In this document: positions 1-4,744 of the stretch, in pieces | How positions within the stretch are numbered: the stretch's first letter is position 1 | Layout: the number at the start of each line of letters is the position of its first letter | Assembly: GCA_025964055.1 (NCBI GenBank) | Contig: JAOPZP010000267.1 | Location: 1-6,444, forward strand | DNA: 6,444 nucleotides | Source of the DNA: Conexibacter sp. | Lineage (GTDB): Bacteria > Actinomycetota > Thermoleophilia > Solirubrobacterales > Solirubrobacteraceae | Direction of reading: 5' to 3' | The notes under the pieces: model-generated | The model's input: the letters and a program-made list of their open reading frames with translations, nothing else | What the model was told of the DNA's origin: nothing | The model's database searches: none | Position numbers and translations under genes: made by a program

Positions 1-213
1 CGCGATGCCGAAGAGCCACGCGCGCTGGGTGCCGCGGCGCGCGTCGAAGCTGCCCTGGCGCCGGTAGGCGCGCTCGAAGGCGGCGGCGGTGACGTCCTCG
101 GCGGCGGCGCGGTCGCGCAGCAGCGTCAGCACGTAGGCGAAGACGTCAGACGCCGTCTCGCGATACAGCGCATCGAACCGGGCGGTCGTCGGTTCGGAGG
201 TCGAGAGCTCCAT
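1..213 (-). CDS. ECF-type RNA polymerase sigma factor, N-terminal part (cut by window edge)
   Basis: Seventy-one codons read leftward from ATG at 213-211 and stay open to the window edge, so the C-terminal part lies outside. The translation begins MELSTSEPTTARFDALYRET. It continues with DVFAYVLTLLRDRAAAEDVT (about residues 23-42), then a block containing FERAYRR (47-52) and TQRAWLFGIA (62-71). This is the order of sigma-70 region 2 in ECF sigma factors: the RFDALYRE helix, the core-binding/-10 recognition helix with the A-E-D-V-T motif, then the R-x-WLFGIA segment. The region 4 helix-turn-helix should follow off the window. It would direct RNA polymerase to a small regulon. No anti-sigma gene is visible on this side; one may lie beyond the edge. 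The start has only a weak GGGA upstream (223-220), and a TAGTGT at 235-230 could be a -10. An in-frame GTG at 225-223 is an alternative start. Confidence 0.82.
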   Translation of the reverse strand, partial: MELSTSEPTTARFDALYRETASDVFAYVLTLLRDRAAAEDVTAAAFERAYRRQGSFDARRGTQRAWLFGIA

Positions 214-265
214 GACTGTTCCCACGACGACACTACGGTTCCGCGGCCGTCCCATCACACGCCGG

Positions 266-271
266 TACATT
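266..271 (+). promoter_or_regulatory. Putative -10 element (TACATT) of a leaderless promoter
   Basis: TACATT fits the TAnnnT pattern of actinobacterial -10 boxes. A transcript starting 7 bases after it would begin exactly at the GTG at 278, making the secreted-protein mRNA leaderless. I see no convincing -35 about 17 bases upstream and no Shine-Dalgarno before 278. The only support is position and the AT-rich codon shift in 215-277. This is an inference. Confidence 0.3.
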
Positions 272-277
272 TCGCCC

Positions 278-799
278 GTGCTCGCTCCGCGCCGTGTCGC
301 CCTCCTCGCCGCCGTCGTGCTGGCCGCGGGAGCCTCGAGCGCCGTGGCCGCCAACGCGCCGACGATCGACAAATCGCCGCTGCTGTGGGCGACCATCAAC
401 ATCTGCGACACGGCCAAGCACCCGGACACGATCGGCATCCGGGCCTCGATGCCCGGGTCGGGGCGCACGACGGAGAAGATGTACATGCGCTTCCAGGTGC
501 AGTACTTCCGGCCCTCGACGCAGAAGTGGGCGCCGACCGACGCCACGTTCGACTCGGGCTGGCGCATGGTCGGCGCCGCGACCTACCGCCGCCGCGAGTC
601 GGGCTGGAACTTCTCGATCACGCCGCCGCCCGCCGGGCAGACCTACCGCCTGCGCGGCGTGGTGTCCTATGAGTGGCGCAAGGGCAAGTCCACCGACGCG
701 GTCCGCAGCGCGGTCAAGCGCACGCGCTCCGGGCACCCCGGCACCTTCGGCGCCGACCCCAAGGGGTTCAGCGCCGCGGAGTGCGTCGTCAAGCCGTAG
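278..799 (+). CDS. Small secreted protein of unknown function with a Sec signal peptide
   Basis: Using GTG 278 the product is 173 residues. It opens with MLAPRR, then a hydrophobic run VALLAAVVLAAGASSAVA and a likely signal peptidase cut after residue 24 (AVA before AN), so it should be exported. The mature part of about 149 residues has no membrane segment. It is rich in aromatic and beta-prone stretches (LLWATINICDT, RFQVQYFRP, YRLRGVVSYEW) and holds just two cysteines, C43 near its start and C169 five residues from its end, which could pair in a disulfide closing a beta-sandwich. I recognise no enzymatic motif or named family. An in-frame ATG at 212 with GGAGG at 196-200 would add 22 residues. 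However, those codons are unusually A/T-ending (about 7 of 21), the ATG overlaps the divergent sigma start, and the signal peptide is normal without them, so I prefer 278. The gene may be controlled together with the divergent sigma factor, but nothing proves this. Confidence 0.7.
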   Translation: MLAPRRVALLAAVVLAAGASSAVAANAPTIDKSPLLWATINICDTAKHPDTIGIRASMPGSGRTTEKMYMRFQVQYFRPSTQKWAPTDATFDSGWRMVGAATYRRRESGWNFSITPPPAGQTYRLRGVVSYEWRKGKSTDAVRSAVKRTRSGHPGTFGADPKGFSAAECVVKP

Positions 800-1541
800 T
801 CGGGTCCAGCGGCCCGAACAGCCGCGGGTCGTTGGTGATGATGCCGGTCACGCCCATCTGCTCGAAGCGGCGGATGTGGTCGGCGTCGTCGACGGTCCAG
901 ACGTAGAGCTCGCCGCCCGCGCCGCGCACCGTCCGCACGAAGTACGGGGTGACCAGCGCGTAGTGCGACATGACGGCGTCCACCTCGCCGGCGCGGATCG
1001 CCCGCGCCATCGTCCGGGGGATGGTGCGGCGCAGGACGGCCAGCATGGCCATGGCCACGCCCTTGGTCGCCGGGTGGGCGAGGTAGTTGTGCTTCACCTT
1101 GGGAACCGACCAGCCGAGCCGGATCGTGTCCGACAGCGCCCGGATGACCGGGAACGACGAGACCTCCATGGTGGAGATCAGCGTCCGCTGCTCCATGCCG
1201 CGCTCGCGCAGCGCGGCCACGACGCGCTCCTCGTAGCCGGTGGTCTTGAGGTCGACGTCGAGGTCGATCCCGTCGAAGGCCGGCGTGCACAGGTGGTCGA
1301 GTCCCTCCTCCAGCGTCAGCGACCGCCCGCGCTCGGCGGCCTTGTAGTCGTGGGCCAGGACGAGGCGGCCGGTGAGCCCGCCGCCAGGCGCGCGCTCGGG
1401 CAGGACGTCGAACTCCACCATGTCGCACCCGTGCGCGATCGCGGCGTCGAAGCTCGCGGTCGTGTTGCCGGGGGCGATGTGGTCGGCGCCCTTGTGGCCG
1501 ATGCGCCGCAGGGCCCGCTGCTGTCTGGTCAGGTCTGACAT
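789..1541 (-). CDS. Glycerophosphodiester phosphodiesterase family protein (GDPD), cytoplasmic
   Basis: The 250-residue product starts at ATG 1541-1539 and ends TGA 791-789, a normal size for short cytoplasmic GDPDs. The family hydrolyses glycerophosphodiesters to glycerol-3-phosphate and an alcohol in a metal-dependent TIM barrel. Visible landmarks are IGHKG (H16, catalytic His), VEFDV (E43 and D45, metal ligands), LAHD (H64, second catalytic His), LDVDLK (D97), and the C-terminal VWTVDDADHIRRF...GIITNDPRLF, typical of the family's last strands. There is no signal peptide. Two signature positions differ from the textbook family: PENT is PGNT (residues 24-27), and the metal-ligand Glu of the E-x-K strand is Asp97. 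The start lies inside the end of the upstream glycosylase gene (13-base overlap) with no good Shine-Dalgarno, suggesting translational coupling. Its 3' end overlaps the convergent secreted-protein gene by 11 bases. The family call is firm; the exact substrate is not known. Confidence 0.92.
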   Translation of the reverse strand: MSDLTRQQRALRRIGHKGADHIAPGNTTASFDAAIAHGCDMVEFDVLPERAPGGGLTGRLVLAHDYKAAERGRSLTLEEGLDHLCTPAFDGIDLDVDLKTTGYEERVVAALRERGMEQRTLISTMEVSSFPVIRALSDTIRLGWSVPKVKHNYLAHPATKGVAMAMLAVLRRTIPRTMARAIRAGEVDAVMSHYALVTPYFVRTVRGAGGELYVWTVDDADHIRRFEQMGVTGIITNDPRLFGPLDPTTA

Positions 1542-2305
1542 CCGGGACACCAGTATGTCGTTCGGTTGTCGTCGCCCTGTCCGCGGGACTGGATCGGCGT
1601 CCCGCAGCGCGGGCACGGGCGGCCCGCCGCGCGGTAGACGTGGCGGTGGCGCTTCTGGTTGCCGTCCAGCGCCGACTGGCGCATGAGCGGCTGGGCCTCG
1701 CGGACCATTCGGAGGGCCTCGTCGTCGGAGACGGACGCGGTCGGGCGCCACGGGTCGACCTGCGCCAGCCAGCACGCCTCGGCCTTCCAGAGGTTGCCGA
1801 TGCCGGCGATCGTTCGCTGGTCCAGCAGGGCGTCGCCGATGCCGCGCGTCGGGTCGTCCTCGCGCAGCCGCCGCAGGAAGACGTCCTCGCGGAAGTCCTC
1901 CTTGATGATGTCGGGGCCGAGCATGCCGAGCCGCAGGTCGAAGCGGCGGCGGGTCTCGGAGAGCAGCTCCAGCAGCGGGCCGTGGAACTGGACGACGTCG
2001 GTGTCCTGGGCGCGCAGGACGAGCCAGGCGCTGCGTGGCGAGAAGCCCCAGCGGCGCCCCTCGGGGTAGACGCCCCAGGCGCCGGTCATCCGCAGGTGGG
2101 AATGGATCGTGAGGTCGCCGGCGAAGCGCAGGAACAGGTGCTTGCCGTGCGCCTCGACCGCTTCGACGGCGCGATCGGCCAGGCGCTCGGGCCACCGGTC
2201 GCGCCCGAAGCGCGGGTGTGGCGTGCGGATCTCGTCGGGGATCCGGCCCAGCAGGACCGGGCGGATCCGGTTGGCGGCGTAGTGGATGGTGTCGCCCTCG
2301 GGCAT
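1529..2305 (-). CDS. nei: Endonuclease VIII / Nei-type DNA glycosylase-AP lyase (Fpg/Nei family)
   Basis: The 258-residue product begins MPEGDTIHYA, the Nei-branch signature (Fpg starts MPELPE). After Met removal Pro2 is the Schiff-base nucleophile and Glu3 the acid/base. This fixes the start at 2305, because family members need proline at the N terminus; an upstream in-frame ATG at 2335 would bury it behind ten extra residues. Other landmarks are HGKHLF (K55, phosphate-binding Lys of the beta-hairpin), IHSHLRMTGAW (67-77), the helix-two-turn-helix segment containing TIAGIGNLWKAEACWL, and a C-terminal zinc finger with C231, C234, C253, C256 and R248. Members excise oxidised bases, mainly pyrimidines, and cleave the abasic site. 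The finger spacing is CX2C-X18-CX2C, two residues longer than the usual X16. The gene diverges from the oxidase operon across 28 bases and overlaps the downstream phosphodiesterase start by 13 bases, so the two are probably co-transcribed. Family and branch are confident; it resembles actinobacterial Nei paralogues more than E. coli Nei. Confidence 0.93.
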   Translation of the reverse strand: MPEGDTIHYAANRIRPVLLGRIPDEIRTPHPRFGRDRWPERLADRAVEAVEAHGKHLFLRFAGDLTIHSHLRMTGAWGVYPEGRRWGFSPRSAWLVLRAQDTDVVQFHGPLLELLSETRRRFDLRLGMLGPDIIKEDFREDVFLRRLREDDPTRGIGDALLDQRTIAGIGNLWKAEACWLAQVDPWRPTASVSDDEALRMVREAQPLMRQSALDGNQKRHRHVYRAAGRPCPRCGTPIQSRGQGDDNRTTYWCPGCQT

Positions 2306-2316
2306 CGGCTCGTTCG

Positions 2317-2326
2317 AGGGTACGGT
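2317..2326. promoter_or_regulatory. Possible overlapping divergent -10 boxes sharing one TA step
   Basis: The 28-base gap between the nei and oxidase starts contains a single TA step (2321-2322). Rightward it gives TACGGT (2321-2326), which would start RNA at about 2333, one base before the oxidase ATG. Leftward it gives TACCCT (2322-2317), starting at about 2310, five bases before the nei ATG. Both fit TAnnnT but are GC-rich, and I see no matching -35 boxes. A GGTGGAGG at 2324-2331 could instead serve as the oxidase ribosome site, though it ends only 2 bases from the ATG. Confidence 0.2.
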
Positions 2327-2333
2327 GGAGGCC

Positions 2334-3653
2334 ATGCAGGGCGATCTTGCGAGGCTGGTTGGCGCCGATCACGTCGAGTCCGACGTCGCGCTGGCCGACG
2401 CCAGCGGCCTGGCCGGACGCGTACCGGTGCTCGTGCATCCGGCCGCTGCGGCCGAGGTCGCCGCGGTGGTGGCCTGGTGCTACGAGCGCGACGTCGCGAT
2501 GGTCCCGGTCGGCGGGCGCAGCGGCTACAGCGGCGGGATCGTGCCGGTCGACGGCGAGGGCGCGCGCGACACGGTGGCCATCGCGCTGGACCGGCTGGAT
2601 CGCGTGCGCAGCTTCGCCCCGCTGTCGTGGCGGATGGAGGCCGAGGCGGGGGTCATCACGGCGACGATCGCGCGGCGCGCGCGGGAGAACGGCCTGCTGT
2701 TCCCGCCGGACCCGGGCGCGGCCGAGCAGTCGCAGCTGGGCGGCAACCTCGCGACCAACGCGGGCGGCCCGCACGCCTTCAAGTACGGCGTGACCGGGCG
2801 GTGGGTGACCGGCGTCGAGGTCGTGCTGGCGCCGGGCGAGCTGGTGAGCTTCGGCGGCGCGGTCCGCAAGGACGTGGCGGGCTACGACCTGCGGTCGCTG
2901 CTGATCGGGAGCGAGGGGACGCTCGGGATCCTCACCGCGGCCTGGCTGCGCTTCGTGCCGGCACCGGCGGCCGCGCTGCCGGTCGCGGCGGCGTTCCCGA
3001 CCGTGCGCGAGGGGTGCGAGGCGATCGACGCGGTGCTGGGCAGCGGGGTCGTGCCGGCGGCGGTCGAGTACCTCGACGCGCGCTGCATCGTCGCGGCGCC
3101 GCCGCCGTTCTTGCCCGGCGCCGCGGGCGCGGGGCTGCTGGTGGTCTGCGAGGCCGAGTCCGAGGAGGACCGCGACGCGCTGCTGGAGGCGCTGGGCGTG
3201 GGCGCCGTCGCGCCGCCGGCCGGCGAGGTCTGGCGCTGGCGCGAGGGCGTGTCGATCGCCGTGCGCGCGGCGCTGGGCGAGAAGCTGTCTGAGGACATCG
3301 CGGTCCCGGTCGACCGCCTGGCCGAGGCGATCGAGGGCACGGTCGCGATCGGCGCGCGCCACGGGCTGGAGGGCTGCTCGTGGGGCCACGCGGGCGACGG
3401 CAACCTGCACTCCTCGTTCCTGCTGGAGCCCGGCGACGCCGAGATGCGCGAGCGCGCCGACGCGGCCGCGCGCGACCTGTTCGCCATGGCCCGCGAGCTC
3501 GGCGGGACGGCCAGCGGCGAGCACGGCATCGGCCTGCTGAAGGCCGGCCAGCTGTCGGCGCAGTGGGCGCCGGCGGCCGTGGCGGCTCAGCGCGCCGTCA
3601 AGGCCGCGCTGGACCCCAAGGGCCTGTTCAACCCCGGCAAGAAGGAGCCATGA
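2334..3653 (+). CDS. FAD-binding oxidase/dehydrogenase, GlcD / D-lactate dehydrogenase family
   Basis: The 439-residue flavoprotein belongs to the VAO/PCMH family that oxidises D-2-hydroxy acids (glycolate, D-lactate, D-2-hydroxyglutarate). The N-terminal FAD domain shows VPVGGRSGYSGG (57-68), FPPDPGAAEQSQLGGNLATN (123-142), KYGVTGRWVTGVEVVLA (150-166) and GYDLRSLLIGSEGTLGI (183-199). The C-terminal domain has GHAGDGNLH (351-359) and SGEHGIGLLK (394-403). H352, H359 and E396 match the metal ligands known in D-2-hydroxyglutarate dehydrogenase. There is no signal peptide and no fused iron-sulfur domain, so the electron acceptor is unknown and a GlcF-like partner is not in the window. Start 2334 is chosen because the upstream in-frame ATG at 2286 would run into nei. 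It is the first gene of a three-gene operon; its stop shares ATGA (3650-3653) with the next start. The exact substrate cannot be told from sequence. Context with a polyol kinase hints at a sugar-acid or polyol-derived hydroxy acid. Confidence 0.92.
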   Translation: MQGDLARLVGADHVESDVALADASGLAGRVPVLVHPAAAAEVAAVVAWCYERDVAMVPVGGRSGYSGGIVPVDGEGARDTVAIALDRLDRVRSFAPLSWRMEAEAGVITATIARRARENGLLFPPDPGAAEQSQLGGNLATNAGGPHAFKYGVTGRWVTGVEVVLAPGELVSFGGAVRKDVAGYDLRSLLIGSEGTLGILTAAWLRFVPAPAAALPVAAAFPTVREGCEAIDAVLGSGVVPAAVEYLDARCIVAAPPPFLPGAAGAGLLVVCEAESEEDRDALLEALGVGAVAPPAGEVWRWREGVSIAVRAALGEKLSEDIAVPVDRLAEAIEGTVAIGARHGLEGCSWGHAGDGNLHSSFLLEPGDAEMRERADAAARDLFAMARELGGTASGEHGIGLLKAGQLSAQWAPAAVAAQRAVKAALDPKGLFNPGKKEP

Positions 3654-4744
3654 GCGCCGAGCCGGAGGTCACGATCGTCGGCGGGGGCGTGGTCGGGCTC
3701 GCGTGCGCGCTGGCCTTCGCCCGCCGGGGCGCGGCGGTCACGCTGCTGGAGGCCCAGGACAGGCTGGCGCTGGCCGCCAGCGGCACGAACTCGGGGATCC
3801 TGCACACCGGGTTCGACTCGAAGCCGGGCGAGCTGGAGACCGAGCTGATCCTGCGCGCGGCGCTGCTGCGCCCGCCGGTGCTCGCTGCGCTCGGGGTGCC
3901 GTTCGCGCGCGTCGGGGCGCTGCTGACGCCGCATGGTGAGGCCGACGGCGCGGTGATCGCAGGGCTCGCCGCCAACGCGGCCGCCAACGGAGTCGAGGTC
4001 CATGTGCGCGCCGGCGACGGGGCGCTCGAGGTCCCGGGCGAGGGCATCACCGACCCGGTCGCGTTCGCGGGCGCGCTCGCCGCCGCCGCGGTCCGGCACG
4101 GGGCGGCGATCCGCACGGGCGTGCGGGTCGGCGAGCCCGTGGCCGGCGACATGGTGGTGAACGCCGCGGGCCTCGGCGCCGGTCGGGTCGCGCGGCTCTA
4201 CGGGGACGCGAGCTTCGACGTCTTCCCGCGCAAGGGCGAGTTCTTCGTGTTCGACGTCGCTCCCCCGGAGCAGATCCTGCTCCCGGTGCCGACCGCGCGG
4301 ACCAAGGGCGTGCTGGTCTTCGGCACGCTCGACGGCCGGACGATCGCCGGGCCGACCGCGGTCGACCTCGACGAGGAGGACTGGTCGGTGCGGCCCGAGG
4401 CGCGCGACGAGATCCTGGCCAAGGCGGCGGCGATGCACCCGCCGCTGGCCGGCGCGGAGCCGGCGTTCGCGTACGCCGGCCTGCGCCCCGCCGGCTGCGA
4501 CGGCGCCAACTACGTGGTGCGCCGCTCGGACGCCGACCCGCGCCTGATCCACGCGGCGGCGATCCGCTCGACCGGCCTGACCGCGTCGCTGGCGATCGCC
4601 GAGCGCGTCGTGGCGCTGGCCGGGCTGGGCGATCGCCCCGAGGACGAGCTGCGGCCGGGCGGCGACCCTGCGGCTGGCAGTGCGAGCCCGTGGTGGCGGC
4701 GCTCGGCCGAGCACCGCGCCGCGCTCGCCGGCGAGCGCGCATGA
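3650..4744 (+). CDS. FAD-dependent oxidoreductase (DAO family), GlpA/LhgO-like
   Basis: The 364-residue product opens with a dinucleotide-binding fold, VTIVGGGVVGLACALAFARR (7-26), with GGGVVG at 11-16 and E34 at the end of the second strand to hold the FAD ribose. SGTNSGILHTGFDSKPGELE (44-63) matches the S-G-x-N-S-G-x-x-H-x-G segment of glycerol-3-phosphate dehydrogenase GlpA/GlpO and L-2-hydroxyglutarate oxidase LhgO. Later landmarks are the IAGPTAVDLDEEDW segment, AYAGLRPAG, and IRSTGLTAS (305-313), all normal for this family. It likely oxidises a hydroxyl next to a phosphate or carboxylate and passes electrons to quinone. The kinase immediately downstream favours a phosphorylated polyol such as glycerol-3-phosphate, but LhgO-type activity on a hydroxy acid cannot be excluded. 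A GAAGGAG (3641-3647) ends 2 bases from the ATG, which overlaps the previous stop. It ends in a roughly 30-residue polar tail (PWWRRSAEHR) not needed for the fold. There is no fused FeS/BFD domain, unlike E. coli GlpA. Confidence 0.9.
   Translation: MSAEPEVTIVGGGVVGLACALAFARRGAAVTLLEAQDRLALAASGTNSGILHTGFDSKPGELETELILRAALLRPPVLAALGVPFARVGALLTPHGEADGAVIAGLAANAAANGVEVHVRAGDGALEVPGEGITDPVAFAGALAAAAVRHGAAIRTGVRVGEPVAGDMVVNAAGLGAGRVARLYGDASFDVFPRKGEFFVFDVAPPEQILLPVPTARTKGVLVFGTLDGRTIAGPTAVDLDEEDWSVRPEARDEILAKAAAMHPPLAGAEPAFAYAGLRPAGCDGANYVVRRSDADPRLIHAAAIRSTGLTASLAIAERVVALAGLGDRPEDELRPGGDPAAGSASPWWRRSAEHRAALAGERA

Noticed and set aside
211..214. CATG giving overlapping divergent start codons (also at 2333-2336)
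   Set aside because: It looked like a designed head-to-head overlap, but the plus-strand ATG at 212 and the minus-strand ATG at 2335 are both better replaced by other starts (278 and 2305), so the overlap is probably chance.
218..242. Two GGAAC boxes on the minus strand (242-238 and 222-218) as an auto-regulated ECF promoter
   Set aside because: No matching ECF -10 (GTC or CGT) is at the right spacing, and a start site would fall inside the sigma coding region.
2286..2333. N-terminal extension of the oxidase to ATG 2286
   Set aside because: It would overlap the nei start codon and catalytic N terminus and adds no family-conserved residues. ATG 2334 has a purine-rich GGTGGAGG just upstream.
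294..3292. Long plus-strand frames at 294-1538 and 1640-3292
   Set aside because: They run out of frame through the secreted gene, antisense to the phosphodiesterase and nei, and out of frame in the oxidase. They are Arg/Ser/Pro-rich and match no family.
1542..3524. Minus-strand reading frame continuing upstream of the phosphodiesterase start, giving a 911-residue protein in total
   Set aside because: Its upstream part is antisense to the oxidase and nei genes, is Arg/Ala/Pro-rich with no domain, and is simply a stop-free frame expected in very GC-rich DNA. The real protein starts at 1541.
2334..3653. Alkyl-dihydroxyacetonephosphate synthase (ether lipid enzyme of the same flavin family)
   Set aside because: The C-terminal GHAGDGNLH and SGEHGIG motifs belong to the GlcD/D-lactate dehydrogenase branch. 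The synthase lacks these and has its own His-rich motif, which is not seen here.
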